A DNA stretch of 64,000 nucleotides from Pseudarthrobacter siccitolerans (GCF_030823375.1 NZ_JAUSXB010000001.1:3100001-3164000); one strand, 5' to 3'; counted from the stretch's first letter, positions 25,555-36,037 are shown. Notes: a model not told the origin generated them from the sequence alone. Made by a program: numbers and translations.

Positions 25555-27948
25555 ATGACCAGCAGCATGGGGCAGGACGAACTCGAACTTGTGGACCGCT
25601 GGTGGCGCGCCGCCAACTACCTTTCGGTAGGCCAGATCTACCTCCGCTCCAACCCGCTGCTGCGCGAACCGCTGAACGCCGGGCACACCAAGTCCCGGCT
25701 GCTGGGGCACTGGGGCACCACGCCCGGGCTGAACTTCATCTACGCCCACCTGAACCGCGTTATCCGCCGCGACTCCGCTGAGATGCTCTTCGTGGCTGGT
25801 CCCGGCCATGGCGGTCCCGCCGTCGTCGCCAATGCCTGGCTGGAAGGGACGTACTCCGAAATCTATGGCCATGTGGGCAACGACGGGGAGGGCCTGGCTG
25901 AGCTCTTCCGCCAGTTTTCCTACCCGGGCGGCATCCCCAGCCACGCCGCCCCGGAGAGCCCGGGCTCCATCAATGAGGGCGGCGAACTCGGGTACTCCCT
26001 CGCCCATGCCTACGGCTCGGTCCTCGACAATCCCCAGCTGGTGGCCGCCGTCGTGATTGGCGACGGCGAAGCCGAGACGGGGCCGCTGGCCGCCAGCTGG
26101 CACTCCCACAACTTCCTGGACCCGGCCGCGGACGGCGCGGTGCTGCCCATCCTGCACCTGAACGGCTACAAAATCGCCAACCCGACCATCCTGGCGCGCA
26201 TGCCCGAAGCACAGCTGGAACAGCTCCTGCGCGGTTACGGCCACGAGCCCTACTTCGTCACGGTGAAGGATCCGGACAACACGGAGCAGGCCCACCGGGA
26301 CTTCGCGGAGGCGCTCGAAAGCTGCATGACCGACATCCGCGCCATCCAGGACTCGCGCCGGCTGCCGGAAAGGGGCGTCGGGCAGGCAGGCAACGAAGAG
26401 GCTGTGGAAGCGCCGCATTGGCCCATGATTGTCCTGCGCTCGCCGAAGGGCTGGACTGGTCCGCGGAAGGTGGACGGGCTGCAGGTTGAGGGGACATGGC
26501 GGAGCCACCAGGTGCCGCTCTCCGAAGTCCGCACCAACGGCGAGCACCTGCGGCTCCTGGACGAGTGGCTGCAGTCCTACCGCCCGGAGGAACTGTTCGA
26601 CGGCGACGGACGGCTTCGGCCCGACGTCGCCGAGGGTGCGCCCACCGGTGACTTCCGGATGAGCGCCACGCCCCACGCCAACGGCGGCCTGCTCCGGCGC
26701 GCGCTGAAGCTGCCCGCCTACCTGGACCACGCCGTCGAGGTGTCGCAGGCGGGGACTGAACGGGTCAGTCCGATGATTACCCTGGGCTCGTGGATGCGGG
26801 ACGTGGTGGCCCTGAACCTGGAAACGTTCCGGCTGTTCGGCCCGGACGAGACCGCGTCCAACCGGCTCCAGAACGTCTACGAGGTCACCGACAAGGTGTG
26901 GCAGTACCGGATTGACGACGTCGACGAGCACCTTGCGCGCTCCGGCAGGGTGATGGAGGTACTGAGCGAGCACCTGTGCCAGGGCTGGCTGGAGGGCTAC
27001 CTCCTGACCGGCCGCCACGGCGTCTTCAACTGCTATGAGGCCTTCATCCACATTGTTGATTCCATGTTCAACCAGCACGCCAAATGGCTGAAGGTGCACC
27101 GGAAGCTGCCGTGGCGCCAGCCCATCGCGTCGCTGAATTATCTGCTGTCCTCGCATGTATGGCAGCAGGACCACAACGGTTTTTCGCACCAGGACCCGGG
27201 GTTTATCGACCACGCCGTGAACAAAAAGGCCGAGGTCATCCGGGTGTACCTGCCGCCGGACGCGAACACCCTGCTGTCCGTGATGGAGCACTGCCTGGCG
27301 TCCACGGACTACGTGAATATTGTGGTCAGCGGAAAGCAGCCCTCACCCACCTGGCTGGGACCGGCCGACGCCGCCACCCACTGCCAGCGCGGGCTGGGCA
27401 TCTGGGAGTTCGCCGGATCCGAGGTGCCGGGGGAGGAGCCCGACGTCGTCCTTGCCTGCGCGGGTGACGTTCCCACGGTGGAGACGGTGGCGGCGGCGGA
27501 GCTGCTCAAGGCAGGTGCGCCGGGGCTGAAGATCCGCGTGGTCAACGTGGTTGACCTGATGCGGCTGCAGGACGAGAGCGAACATCCGCACGGGCTTCCG
27601 GCCCGGGACTACGACGGGATCTTCACCACGGACAAGCCTGTCATCTTTGCCTATCACGGCTACCCCGCGCTGATCCACCGGCTGGCCTACCGCCGCACGA
27701 ACCAGGAGGGACTGCACGTACGCGGCTACAAGGAGGAGGGGACTACCACCACGCCGTTCGACATGGCCATGCTGAACGGCATCGACCGGTTCCAGCTGGC
27801 TATCGACGCCATCGACCGGGTGCCGGGCCTGGCCGAGAAGCATTCGATGCTGCGGCAACAGCTGCAGGACAGCAGGATCCGTGCCCGCGAGCACACCCGC
27901 ACGCACGGTGAGGACCCGGAGGAGATCCGGAACTGGAAACTCGGCTGA
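25555..27948 (+). CDS. xfp: Xylulose-5-phosphate/fructose-6-phosphate phosphoketolase
   Basis: 797-residue thiamine-diphosphate enzyme cleaving xylulose 5-phosphate (and fructose 6-phosphate) with phosphate to acetyl phosphate plus glyceraldehyde 3-phosphate (or erythrose 4-phosphate). Hallmarks: [25 protein letters not shown], the ThDP site GDGEAETGP at about residue 169, and the [11 protein letters not shown] region. Length is standard. GAGG 6 bases before ATG 25555 sets the start; ATG 25567 is possible. No acetate kinase or phosphotransacetylase gene is adjacent. Confidence 0.96.
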   Translation: MTSSMGQDELELVDRWWRAANYLSVGQIYLRSNPLLREPLNAGHTKSRLLGHWGTTPGLNFIYAHLNRVIRRDSAEMLFVAGPGHGGPAVVANAWLEGTYSEIYGHVGNDGEGLAELFRQFSYPGGIPSHAAPESPGSINEGGELGYSLAHAYGSVLDNPQLVAAVVIGDGEAETGPLAASWHSHNFLDPAADGAVLPILHLNGYKIANPTILARMPEAQLEQLLRGYGHEPYFVTVKDPDNTEQAHRDFAEALESCMTDIRAIQDSRRLPERGVGQAGNEEAVEAPHWPMIVLRSPKGWTGPRKVDGLQVEGTWRSHQVPLSEVRTNGEHLRLLDEWLQSYRPEELFDGDGRLRPDVAEGAPTGDFRMSATPHANGGLLRRALKLPAYLDHAVEVSQAGTERVSPMITLGSWMRDVVALNLETFRLFGPDETASNRLQNVYEVTDKVWQYRIDDVDEHLARSGRVMEVLSEHLCQGWLEGYLLTGRHGVFNCYEAFIHIVDSMFNQHAKWLKVHRKLPWRQPIASLNYLLSSHVWQQDHNGFSHQDPGFIDHAVNKKAEVIRVYLPPDANTLLSVMEHCLASTDYVNIVVSGKQPSPTWLGPADAATHCQRGLGIWEFAGSEVPGEEPDVVLACAGDVPTVETVAAAELLKAGAPGLKIRVVNVVDLMRLQDESEHPHGLPARDYDGIFTTDKPVIFAYHGYPALIHRLAYRRTNQEGLHVRGYKEEGTTTTPFDMAMLNGIDRFQLAIDAIDRVPGLAEKHSMLRQQLQDSRIRAREHTRTHGEDPEEIRNWKLG

Positions 27949-27956
27949 CCGCTTTC

Positions 27957-28710
27957 CTAGCCGGGCAGCCCGTCGAGGCCGCCGGCGGGCATGTGGATCC
28001 AGCCTTCCTTGCGGGCGGCGGCAGCGTGGGCGCCATCGGGCAGGGCGGTCAGTCCGACGGCGACTGCACGGGCGGTGAGGGAAGCGACGACGGCGTCGAA
28101 CAGGTCGTCCGAGCCGGCCAGCCTGTCCTCGTGCCCGGCAAGGTCCAGCCACGGCGCCTGCCGCCGAAGGCTTCCGAGCAGCACCGAAAGGCGCTCGGCT
28201 TCGGAGGTGCCGCGTCCTTTGTAGCCGTGGGCGCCCAGGCCCCAGAGCTTCAGTGAGGCAGCGGGGGTAGACCTCCGCCAGTTTGCCGGATCCGTCCCTG
28301 GGCTGGGGTCCGTGGAGTGCTGCGATCTTCGCCTGGATGACCGCACACCTCATGGCCGGGTGCGCGAGCCGGTCTGCCGAGACGCTCAGCGGAATCAGGC
28401 CGGTGTTCGCGGTGACGAAGCGGTCCCTGTCCCGGTACGCGAGCAGGCGCCGGCCCTCGATGCCGTCATAGGCCAGGACGGGGCCGGCGTCGAAGTCCAG
28501 GTGCCCCGTGAGGAACGGGATCAGCGCCTGCGGCCAGCCCACCGGGCAATCAATGCCGGTCATATCCGTGGCGGCGAAGAGGTCCACGATGTCCTGGTCA
28601 GAAACGTCGAGTGCGAGGTGAACCAGCCGCGCCGGGCCATTGTCCCATTCGATGACCGCCACGGCTGTCTTTTTGGTGGCCGCGGCGAGGTCCACTCCGA
28701 GCGTTCTCAC
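27957..28710 (-). pseudogene. DUF429 protein, frameshifted
   Basis: GTG 28710 begins MRTLGVDLAAATKKTAVAVI, the RNase-H-like start of DUF429, and the frame runs to KLAEVYP. The other frame then continues as AASLKLWGLGAHGYKGRG to the stop at 27957. Removing one C from a five-base homopolymer (28263-28267) yields an intact protein of about 250 residues. DUF429 function is unknown, possibly nuclease-related. The stop lies 8 bp from the convergent phosphoketolase. The homopolymer suggests a base-calling error more than decay. Confidence 0.75.
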
Positions 28711-28723
28711 GTGACCAGACTCT

Positions 28724-28810
28724 ACCCCTGGCTGTTCTGGACCCGTTCTGGCCCGTTTTGGGGCTGCTCTGGCCCGTTCTGGACACCGGATGACTCCGGC
28801 CCCTGGTTCT
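28724..28810. repeat. Imperfect gttctgg-type repeats between divergent genes
   Basis: Five to six copies of gttctggMcc / ctggcccgttctgg crowd the 155-bp gap between the DUF429 start and the alpha/beta hydrolase start. No defined period; probably a degenerate minisatellite. Confidence 0.5.
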
Positions 28811-28865
28811 GGAACTCTGGTGCAAGGCCGGCCGCCCGGCAGTCCACCGCCCGAAAGGACCACCC

Positions 28866-29705
28866 ATGCCCTGGCTCGATGTGCTGGGCAATGACATCCA
28901 CTACACGGACTCCGGCCGGGGCCAGCCAATAGTGCTGCTGCATGGCCACGCCTCAGCGGCAGCCTGCTGGGAGCCGATTACCGCCGAGCTGGAGCAGGAC
29001 TTCCGGGTGCTGGCGTACGACACCTACGATCACGGCTGGTCATCGAACTCGCCCCGGCAGGGTCCACTGGTTGACCGGGTTGCGGAACTGGATCAGTTCA
29101 TCAGCTCCTTGGCCTTGGAGAATCCGGTCATTGTGGGGCAATCCATGGGCGGCATGACAGCCCTGCGCTGGGCGGTCCGGAATCCCGGCGGTGCCGCAGC
29201 ACTGGTGGTTTGCGGGATGGGCTGGCCGCTGGTGGTGCCGCCTCCGGGGCAGGCCGGCCAGCCGGAGAAATTCGAGGTGTTCAGCTCGCTCGACGCCGAC
29301 GAAAGGATCTGGCTCGGGGTAGGGAACTCCTTCACGGACCGGTGGATCGCAGAGAACCCGAAGGACTATGCCCGCTATATCCGGGTCCGCTCCACCGCTG
29401 CCGCCATCGAGGCAGCCCGCTACCCGCGCAGCCTTGAGCAAAGCCAGGGGGAGTTCCTCAGCGCCGACCCGTCGGACGTGGGCTGGTTCCAGCAGGGACT
29501 GGAATCCATAACCAGCCCGCTGCTGGTGTTGATCGGGAACCAGGAAAGGCCGCGCATCCGCCGCGGGGCCGAACACGTGGCCGCCACCGTGCCTGGCGCC
29601 AACCTCCTGGTGGTGGAGGACGCCGGCCACAACGCCTACTTCCAGCGCCAGGACATCCTGGTGGAAGCCATCCGGAACACTGTCGCCGGCGCCCGCACAA
29701 TCTGA
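28866..29705 (+). CDS. Alpha/beta hydrolase
   Basis: 279-residue hydrolase of the RutD/aminoacrylate-hydrolase/haloalkane-type group. HGHASAAACW supplies the oxyanion region, nucleophile Ser93 is in VGQSMGGMTA, and the catalytic histidine lies in EDAGHNAY near the end. It is probably a cytosolic esterase; substrate unknown. AAAGGA precedes ATG 28866. The 3' end overlaps the convergent carboxylesterase by 70 bp. Confidence 0.85.
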   Translation: MPWLDVLGNDIHYTDSGRGQPIVLLHGHASAAACWEPITAELEQDFRVLAYDTYDHGWSSNSPRQGPLVDRVAELDQFISSLALENPVIVGQSMGGMTALRWAVRNPGGAAALVVCGMGWPLVVPPPGQAGQPEKFEVFSSLDADERIWLGVGNSFTDRWIAENPKDYARYIRVRSTAAAIEAARYPRSLEQSQGEFLSADPSDVGWFQQGLESITSPLLVLIGNQERPRIRRGAEHVAATVPGANLLVVEDAGHNAYFQRQDILVEAIRNTVAGARTI

Positions 29706-31066
29706 CGGATGCCTGCCCCCTTGTGCTCTGCCCTGTACCTGAGCGCGCCCGGGATCCCGCCCCTCTCGCCGAGGGAGTCTCCCCGGGCGAAAGCCGCCCA
29801 TAAGCTGCGCACTTGCCGCCCGACGTCGTCCACGTCCTCCCAGCCGGCTCCGGCGATCAGCCCGACGCCGTCCCACGTGGTCCGGTTGCCGAAGAGGAGT
29901 GGGAGGTCGATGGTGTGGGCGGCACCAAAAATGTTCCCGGACGCATGCCAGTTCAGCACGTACCTGTGCGCCTTTCCGCCTGCGCCGGCATGGCGCCGGG
30001 CGAACCTTCGGGCCGCCCGGCCATAGACAGTCTCTGTGACTATCCAGTCGATGGCCCTGACCGCGGCGGCTCCGGCGACCGGGACCCGGGCCAGCCGGCT
30101 CAGGTAAGGGCTCCGCGGCAGGAACAGCCGCGCCTCCTCGGACGTGTGCCCGATCAGTACCTCAATCCCGGGGGCGGACCGGTTCCAGGCCGCCTCGATC
30201 TCTGGTTCCTCCGGCAGGGGCGCGTGCCCGTATTGGGTGCCGAAGGGCATGGCGGCCAGCATCCCGAACTTCCGGGCCACCTGTGCCACGTGATCCTCCC
30301 GTTCCACCACGTCCATTGCGGGAGTCTTCTCGGTGACTGTTTCGGCCGCGATGCCCATCGCATGGTTCATCTTTGCCCTGCCGCGGGAAATGCCCAGCGG
30401 GGCGCTTTGGACGATGGCCCGCTGGAACAGTTGCGGCGCTTCCGGAGTGGCCATGAGGTGGGCGATGGCGTCGCCGCCGGCGGACTGTCCGAAGGCGGTC
30501 ACACGGCCCGGATCACCGCCGAACGCGGCAACATTCCGCTGCACCCAGCGGAACGCCTCAAGCTGGTCCAGCAGGCCCAGGTTGCCCGGGCGGCCCGAAT
30601 GCGTGGCCAGGAAGCCGAACAGCCCCAGCCGGTAGGTCACCGAAACCACCACTACGCGGTTTTCGGCCACCAGCACCGCCGGGTCGAAGATGGCAAGGTC
30701 GCCGGAACCGGTGGTGTAGGAACCGCCGTGGATCCACACCATCACCGGCAGCAGCTCGCCCGGGGCAAGATCGGCGGGCATGGTGATGGAGAGGTTTTGG
30801 CAGTCCTCGCTGCCCGGGAGTTCCCCGTAGCGGGTGCCCAGGACGTCGTCGAGGAACGGCACGGGCCCCTGCGGACAGGCCGGTGCGGGGGACGTTGCCG
30901 CAAACGGTTTGGTCCAGCCCGCAACAGGTACGGGAGGCTGGAAACGGGCCGCCCTGGCGTAAGGAATTCCGGTGGCCCGGACGACGTCCCCGTCGCGCCA
31001 GCCGGTGACAGGACCGCAGGGCGGGTTGAAAGTAGGCTCCGAACTCACGAACCAAGCGTTGCACAT
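29636..31066 (-). CDS. Type-B carboxylesterase
   Basis: 476-residue carboxylesterase. The oxyanion loop is HGG at 113-115, the nucleophile is Ser195 in FGQSAGGDA, and an ENLSITMP-like strand precedes (SEDCQNLSITMP). Catalytic Glu and His are expected in GHTSEEARLF and GAAHTIDLPLLFGN. No signal peptide, so probably intracellular. ATG 31066 is the best start of several; the frame is open upstream. The C-terminal 23 codons overlap the convergent hydrolase. Confidence 0.85.
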   Translation of the reverse strand: MCNAWFVSSEPTFNPPCGPVTGWRDGDVVRATGIPYARAARFQPPVPVAGWTKPFAATSPAPACPQGPVPFLDDVLGTRYGELPGSEDCQNLSITMPADLAPGELLPVMVWIHGGSYTTGSGDLAIFDPAVLVAENRVVVVSVTYRLGLFGFLATHSGRPGNLGLLDQLEAFRWVQRNVAAFGGDPGRVTAFGQSAGGDAIAHLMATPEAPQLFQRAIVQSAPLGISRGRAKMNHAMGIAAETVTEKTPAMDVVEREDHVAQVARKFGMLAAMPFGTQYGHAPLPEEPEIEAAWNRSAPGIEVLIGHTSEEARLFLPRSPYLSRLARVPVAGAAAVRAIDWIVTETVYGRAARRFARRHAGAGGKAHRYVLNWHASGNIFGAAHTIDLPLLFGNRTTWDGVGLIAGAGWEDVDDVGRQVRSLWAAFARGDSLGERGGIPGALRYRAEHKGAGIRQIVRAPATVFRMASTRMSWRWK

Positions 31067-31149
31067 CCCGCTGGTGCTTCCCTGACAAACGACGACGGCG
31101 GGTGCCCGGCTCTCGCGAACCAGGCACCCGCCGTCGGACAGCTTGCGAA

Positions 31150-31638
31150 TCAGTGGCCGGTAGGCACGTAACGCTTGATGGAGGCTTCCAGTTCGGCTTC
31201 GGCGGCGGCGCGGTCGCCCCAGCCCTCGGCCTTGACCCACTTGCCCGGCTCCAGGTCCTTGTAACGGGTGAAGAAGTGCTCGATCTCCTTGATCAGGAAC
31301 TCGTTGACGTCGCTGACTTCCTGGATGTGGTCAAAGCGGGCATCCACGGGGACGCAGAGGACCTTGGCGTCTCCGCCGCCGTCGTCGGTCATGTTGAAAA
31401 CGCCGATGGGGCGGGACTCAACGATGACGCCGGGGTGCAGGTCGAAGTCCTGCAGGAGCACGAGTGCGTCCAACGGGTCGCCGTCCTCGCCGAGGGTGTT
31501 CTCGAAGTATCCGTAGTGCGTGGGGTACTGCATGGAGGTGAAGAGGACGCGGTCCAGGCGGACGCGGCCGGTCTCGTGGTCAACTTCGTACTTGACGCGT
31601 GATCCCTTGGGGATCTCGATGGTCACGTCATGCTTCAT
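31150..31638 (-). CDS. ppa: Inorganic pyrophosphatase
   Basis: 162-residue soluble family I pyrophosphatase that removes PPi from biosynthetic reactions. The metal site [10 protein letters not shown] and the surrounding [17 protein letters not shown] are intact, and [14 protein letters not shown] ends the core. GAGGAG 7 bases before ATG 31638 sets the start. It is divergent from the dacB-like gene. Confidence 0.97.
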   Translation of the reverse strand: MKHDVTIEIPKGSRVKYEVDHETGRVRLDRVLFTSMQYPTHYGYFENTLGEDGDPLDALVLLQDFDLHPGVIVESRPIGVFNMTDDGGGDAKVLCVPVDARFDHIQEVSDVNEFLIKEIEHFFTRYKDLEPGKWVKAEGWGDRAAAEAELEASIKRYVPTGH

Positions 31639-31685
31639 GGAATGCTCCTCGGCAATTGCAGGGGGTTCGCGGCACACTTGACGGC

Positions 31686-31697
31686 CCTTTAAAGGGA
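31686..31697. promoter_or_regulatory. Palindrome CCCTTTAAAGGG between ppa and the PBP4-type gene
   Basis: A perfect 12-bp palindrome in the 154-bp divergent intergenic region, followed by TATTAT (31715-31720), which could serve as a -10 box for the plus-strand gene. Confidence 0.35.
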
Positions 31698-31792
31698 GTG
31701 TCCGTGCCGCCGACTATTATTGAGGATATAGCGAGAGGCCCTGGAATCAGGAACTTGTGGGGAAATTTCAGGACTTGAGGATCAGCACCAGC

Positions 31793-33298
31793 ATGACCAA
31801 ACCAACTGCCGCGGAACCATGGCTCGACCGTGTCCGCCATGGTCTCCGGGGCACCGTCCCGGCCCTGAAACGCTTCTGGCCTTCGGTTTTGCCGGCGGTA
31901 CTCCTGGTGGTCCTCATCGTCCCCGGGGCCCTGCTGGTTGCCCCGGGTTTCCTGGGGCCGGAGGCGCCTGCACCCGCTCCGCCGGCGCCGGAATGGCAGC
32001 AGCCTCCCGCCACATTGTCACCAGCGCGGGGACTTGCCCCGCTGGATGATTCGGCGGACGTCCCGCTCGCGTCCAGCGTCACTGCCCAGGTGGAGCCCCT
32101 GTTGAAGGCCGACGGCGGCGGGAGCTTTACGGGGCTGGTGCAGGATGCGCTGACCGGGCAGGTCCTTTTTGACCGCGGCGGTTCCGAGAGCCGGGTCCCG
32201 GCATCCAACCTGAAGCTGCTGACCGCGGTGGCGGCCCTCCGCTCCCTCGGCCCGGAGCGCCGGTTCACCACCTCCGTGGTGCAAGGTCCGGAAGCCGGGC
32301 AGGTGGTGCTGGTGGGCGGCGGCGACGTCCTGCTCGGTGCGGGGGAGTCGAACGGGGACCTGGTGATGGGCCACGCCGGCCTGGCGACGCTGGCTGCCCG
32401 GACGGTGGAAGCGCTGAAAGCAGCCGGCACCAACGGGGAGCTCAGAGTGCTGGTGGACGATTCCCTCTTCACCGGCCCTGCCCTGAACCCGGCCTGGGAG
32501 AGCGGGGATGTGGCTGCGGGGGAAGTGGCGCCCGTGTACCCCTTGGCCATGAACTCGGCCCGCTACGATCCCGCCGTCACCACCGGCCCGCGCCCGCAGG
32601 ACTCTGCGGTGACGGTGGCGGAGGAATTTGCGGCCCGGCTGCGGACGGCAGGCGCGGCCGCGGGACTGGCCGTGGCAGCCGCCGTCGAACATTCCCCCCT
32701 TGCTGTCCAGTCAGGCGGCGGGGAGCCGGCGGTCCTGGCGGAAGCGGAGTCGGCCACGATGGCCGAGCAGGTGGACCTGATGCTGCAGGCCTCGGACAAC
32801 TACCTGGCGGAAGTGTTGGGACGGATGGCCTCGGTAGCGGCGGGCGGACCGGGCAGCAACGACGGCGCCACGACCGCTGTCCGCGCGCAGCTCGCAGACG
32901 CCGGAATTTCCGTCGAAGGCATCAAACTGGTGGACGTGTGCGGGCTGGCCATGGGCAACCAGGTCTCAGCCCGCCATTTCTCCGAAGTGGTGCGAACCAT
33001 TGCAGCCGGCGCGGACAGCCGGCTCCGCGCCGCGCTGAACGGTTTCCCGGTGGCCGGCCTCACCGGCACCCTGGACACCCGTTACGGCGAAGATTCAACG
33101 GCCCGGGGTGCAGGCCTGGTCCGGGCCAAGACCGGAACTTTGAACACGGTGTTGGCGCTCAGCGGTTACGTGGTGGACGCTGACGGCCGCCTCCTGGTCT
33201 TCTCCTTCATCGGCAACGGGCTCACGCCGGGCGCCGCCGGCAACAAGGTGGCTTTGGACCGGGCCGCAACGGCGCTCGCGGCCTGCGGCTGCCGGTAG
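31793..33298 (+). CDS. dacB: D-alanyl-D-alanine carboxypeptidase/endopeptidase (PBP4 class)
   Basis: About 501 residues. A membrane anchor (residues about 35-55) is followed by an extracellular penicillin-binding domain. The active-site triads are SNLK at 138-141, SDN at 334-336 and KTG at 446-448. It trims or cleaves peptide cross-links in peptidoglycan. ATG 31793 (MTKPTAAEP) is used; GTG 31757 with CAGGA upstream is also plausible. A Pro/Ala-rich spacer lies after the anchor. Confidence 0.9.
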   Translation: MTKPTAAEPWLDRVRHGLRGTVPALKRFWPSVLPAVLLVVLIVPGALLVAPGFLGPEAPAPAPPAPEWQQPPATLSPARGLAPLDDSADVPLASSVTAQVEPLLKADGGGSFTGLVQDALTGQVLFDRGGSESRVPASNLKLLTAVAALRSLGPERRFTTSVVQGPEAGQVVLVGGGDVLLGAGESNGDLVMGHAGLATLAARTVEALKAAGTNGELRVLVDDSLFTGPALNPAWESGDVAAGEVAPVYPLAMNSARYDPAVTTGPRPQDSAVTVAEEFAARLRTAGAAAGLAVAAAVEHSPLAVQSGGGEPAVLAEAESATMAEQVDLMLQASDNYLAEVLGRMASVAAGGPGSNDGATTAVRAQLADAGISVEGIKLVDVCGLAMGNQVSARHFSEVVRTIAAGADSRLRAALNGFPVAGLTGTLDTRYGEDSTARGAGLVRAKTGTLNTVLALSGYVVDADGRLLVFSFIGNGLTPGAAGNKVALDRAATALAACGCR

Positions 33299-33322
33299 CG
33301 GTGCTGCTTGCAAAACCCGCCG

Positions 33323-33535
33323 CTAGGACTCCCGGCGTGCCGGCTCAGTCGCCTGCAGCTTGGATGCGGCGGTACTAACGGATTGAACGCCTGACGGCTG
33401 CGTTGCAGGTTCGGCCGCAACAGCGGCGGTAGCAGTGGTGCCCAACAGGGCAGCCATCACGACGGCGGCCAGCACCGACTTCCAGCCCTTCCGGGGACCG
33501 ACGGTGAGGGGAGCAACGGGACGGTACGGGATCAT
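33323..33535 (-). CDS. Small secreted or membrane-anchored protein
   Basis: 70-residue protein starting at ATG 33535 with AAGGAG 7 bases upstream. Residues 15-41 form a signal-peptide-like segment (RKGWKSVLAAVVMAALLGTT, then AVAAEP) with an AxA-type cleavage site. The mature part is a short, hydrophilic Thr/Ser/Gln tail. No known family; possibly a cell-surface small protein. Confidence 0.7.
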   Translation of the reverse strand: MIPYRPVAPLTVGPRKGWKSVLAAVVMAALLGTTATAAVAAEPATQPSGVQSVSTAASKLQATEPARRES

Positions 33536-33716
33536 GGAGTTCTCCTTCGGTGGTTGGGCTCTTGGTTACTACCGTGCCGGACCGACTTAGCGATCGGCTT
33601 TCGCGATCCTGTGAGCCGGCTGTGCAACAGGTCAGGCCCGGGGCAGCAGGGGCGGCTGGTTCGCCGGTCAGCGAACTTAAGGACTATCCACAGCCTGCTG
33701 TGTTCTGATGGGACCT

Positions 33717-34850
33717 ATGGAGTCCACTGCAGGTGAGTCGTCAGCACAAACGTTGTCCAGCCAGGCCTCGTCCCTGATCAACTGGGACCTTGCCGCCTCC
33801 ACGGCGGCGCGGCTGGCTCCGGCGGGCCCGGTCTTGAACCCGGCCGCAATCGGCGACGCCGTGGAGAGCCTGCGCAGGCTCGCCGACGCCTCGGTGGAGC
33901 ACGTCCATGAGATCACGGGGCTGGAAGCGGCCCGGAATCTACGGGATTCGACCGTGCTGGTAGTGGACCGCGCCTCGTGGGCCAAAGCCAACACCCAAAG
34001 CTTCGCCGTGATGCTGAAGCCCGCCATGGAAAAGATGCTCGAAAGCCGGCGCGGTTCATTGAGTCCGGCCGCGGCCAGTGTCAGCGGCGCCATCACCGGC
34101 AGCCAGTTGGGCGCTGTCCTGGCCTTCCTGTCCAGCAAGGTCCTTGGCCAGTACGATCCGTTCGCGGCGCTCGCCGAAGGTTCCACGGCGCCGTCGGGCG
34201 GACGCCTGCTCCTGGTTGCCCCCAACATTGTCGCTGTCGAACAGGAACTGAACGTCACTCCTGAGGATTTCCGGCTCTGGGTCTGCCTGCACGAGCAGAC
34301 CCACCGGGTCCAGTTTGCCGCGGCGCCCTGGCTGCGGCACCACATGCTGGAGCAGATTGACGAACTCAGCGGGCACCTGTTGGGCAATGTCGATTCGCTG
34401 ATGGAGCGTGCCACGGCCGCCGCCCGTTCGCTGAAGGACCGCTCGGCCAATGGCAACACGCCCGGCCGCGGAGCCATCCTCGACCTGCTGCAGGATCCCG
34501 AGGAGAAAGCCGCCATCTCGCACCTCACCGCCGTGATGAGCCTCCTCGAAGGCCATGCGAACGTGGTGATGGACGCCGTGGACGCCAGCATCGTGCCGTC
34601 GGTGAAGACCATCCGGCAGCGCTTCAACGACCGCGGCAAGGACCGCGGCGTCATCGAGAAGTTCATCCGCAGCCTCCTGGGCCTGGACGCCAAGATGCGC
34701 CAGTACTCCGACGGCGCGCGCTTCGTCCGTGCCGTGGTGGACGTGGCGGGAATGGAAGGCTTCAACCGGGTGTGGGAGTCGGCGGACCACCTGCCCACCG
34801 AGCCAGAAATCCACGATGCCAAGCTGTGGATTGAGCGGATGGGACTCTGA
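33717..34850 (+). CDS. DUF2342 zinc-dependent metalloprotease
   Basis: 377-residue protein of the actinobacterial DUF2342 family, annotated as zinc protease or F420-biosynthesis-associated. The zinc site HEQTH is at 192-196 and a distal glutamate lies in LLEGHANVVMDAV. It is mostly helical, with no signal peptide. ATG 33717 follows GGGA; ATG 33708 is an alternative. It lies before tilS-hpt, the usual neighbourhood of this family. Confidence 0.88.
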   Translation: MESTAGESSAQTLSSQASSLINWDLAASTAARLAPAGPVLNPAAIGDAVESLRRLADASVEHVHEITGLEAARNLRDSTVLVVDRASWAKANTQSFAVMLKPAMEKMLESRRGSLSPAAASVSGAITGSQLGAVLAFLSSKVLGQYDPFAALAEGSTAPSGGRLLLVAPNIVAVEQELNVTPEDFRLWVCLHEQTHRVQFAAAPWLRHHMLEQIDELSGHLLGNVDSLMERATAAARSLKDRSANGNTPGRGAILDLLQDPEEKAAISHLTAVMSLLEGHANVVMDAVDASIVPSVKTIRQRFNDRGKDRGVIEKFIRSLLGLDAKMRQYSDGARFVRAVVDVAGMEGFNRVWESADHLPTEPEIHDAKLWIERMGL

Positions 34851-34867
34851 TTAACACCGTTCCCCAA

Positions 34868-34928
34868 CCCAGCGAACCAGCCCAGCGCAGTGACCCGGCC
34901 CAGCGCATCCAGCCAGCCCAGCGCAGCG
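34868..34928 (+). repeat. Imperfect 18-22-bp repeat before tilS
   Basis: Three copies of a cagcccagcgcag core. In the tilS frame they read as EPAQRSDPAQRIQPAQRSG, so they may be translated if the gene starts upstream of 34979. Confidence 0.5.
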
Positions 34929-34978
34929 GACGACGACGGCCCGGCCGGCTGGCGCCCGTCGTTGGCACTGCCCGCAAG

Positions 34979-36037
34979 ATGCTCCAGGACGTGCTGGCCC
35001 AGGCCGGCTACCCCCGGCACCTCCTGATCGCCTGCAGCGGGGGGCCGGACTCCCTCGCCCTGGCAGCAGTGGCCGCCTACTTCGCCCGCCGCGGCCACGT
35101 CGATGGCCACCCGGTGACGGTGGGCGCCGTGGTGGTGGACCACCAACTGCAGGAAGGGTCCGCCCAGGTTGCGGCCACGACAGCCCGGGTACTGCAGGAA
35201 CTGGGCCTTGCCCCCGTGGAAATCCGGACGGTGACAGTGGCCACTGCCGGCACAGGCCCCGAAGCCGCGGCCCGGGGAGCCCGGCATGCAGCCCTTGTAG
35301 CAGCCGCCGAAAACCAGGGCGCCGACGCCATCCTGCTGGGCCACACCCTGGACGACCAGGCTGAGCAGGTGCTCCTGGGCCTGGCCCGGGGGTCGGGAAC
35401 CCGGTCGCTCGCCGGGATGAGGCCTGCCCGCGGCAAGCTGCTGCGGCCCTTCCTCGGACTCCGCCGGGCGGACACGGAGGAGATCTGCGACCTCGAGGAG
35501 CTGGACCCGTGGCACGATCCCAGCAACGCGGATCCGGCCTTCGCCCGTTCGCGCACCCGCGTGGAAGTCCTGCCGCACCTTGAGGAAAAGCTGGGGCCCG
35601 GCGTCGCGGAATCCCTCGCCCGGACAGCCTCCATCCTGCAGCTCGACGCCGACTACCTGGAGGAAGTGGCGGAAACCACCTTTACATCGCTCGTGGAGCG
35701 GAATGGCCGCGAACTGGCCCTTCCCGAGGACGCGTTGCGCGGCTTGGCCCCCGCCATCAGGTTCCGCGTGATCGCGAAGGCAGCGGCCGACGTCGGCGGG
35801 CAGCAGCCTGGCTACCAGCGCCTTTTGGCGGCGGAAGCGCTGCTGCGGCGGCAGGGTTCCGCCGGCCCGGTGGAACTGCCTGGAGGCGTGAGCGTCTACA
35901 GGTTGTCCCTCGCGCAGCTGGAAGGCCTTCCAGCGGTGAACAGTGCGCAGGGACCTGCTCAGCCCGCACCCGTTCACCGCGGAGGCGCACGCTGTGGGAA
36001 GCTAGTATTCCGGCCTCAAAAACCGCCCGCAAAATAG
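34979..36037 (+). CDS. tilS: tRNA(Ile)-lysidine synthase
   Basis: About 352 residues. It modifies the wobble C34 of AUA-reading tRNA-Ile to lysidine with ATP, and is essential. The PP-loop motif SGGPDS is at residues 20-25, followed by VDHQLQ and GHTLDDQAEQVLLGLARGSG. The open frame continues upstream to the previous stop and encodes a plausible RPGRLAPVVGTARK segment, so the real start may be ATT 34850 or another weak codon; ATG 34979 is the only common start codon in that stretch. Confidence 0.9.
   Translation: MLQDVLAQAGYPRHLLIACSGGPDSLALAAVAAYFARRGHVDGHPVTVGAVVVDHQLQEGSAQVAATTARVLQELGLAPVEIRTVTVATAGTGPEAAARGARHAALVAAAENQGADAILLGHTLDDQAEQVLLGLARGSGTRSLAGMRPARGKLLRPFLGLRRADTEEICDLEELDPWHDPSNADPAFARSRTRVEVLPHLEEKLGPGVAESLARTASILQLDADYLEEVAETTFTSLVERNGRELALPEDALRGLAPAIRFRVIAKAAADVGGQQPGYQRLLAAEALLRRQGSAGPVELPGGVSVYRLSLAQLEGLPAVNSAQGPAQPAPVHRGGARCGKLVFRPQKPPAK

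Noticed and set aside
33677..35977. Long open frame of 766 codons on the minus strand
   Set aside because: It lies antisense to the DUF2342 protease and tilS, which have clear motifs. The translation is low complexity and has no domain; long antisense frames are normal at this GC content.
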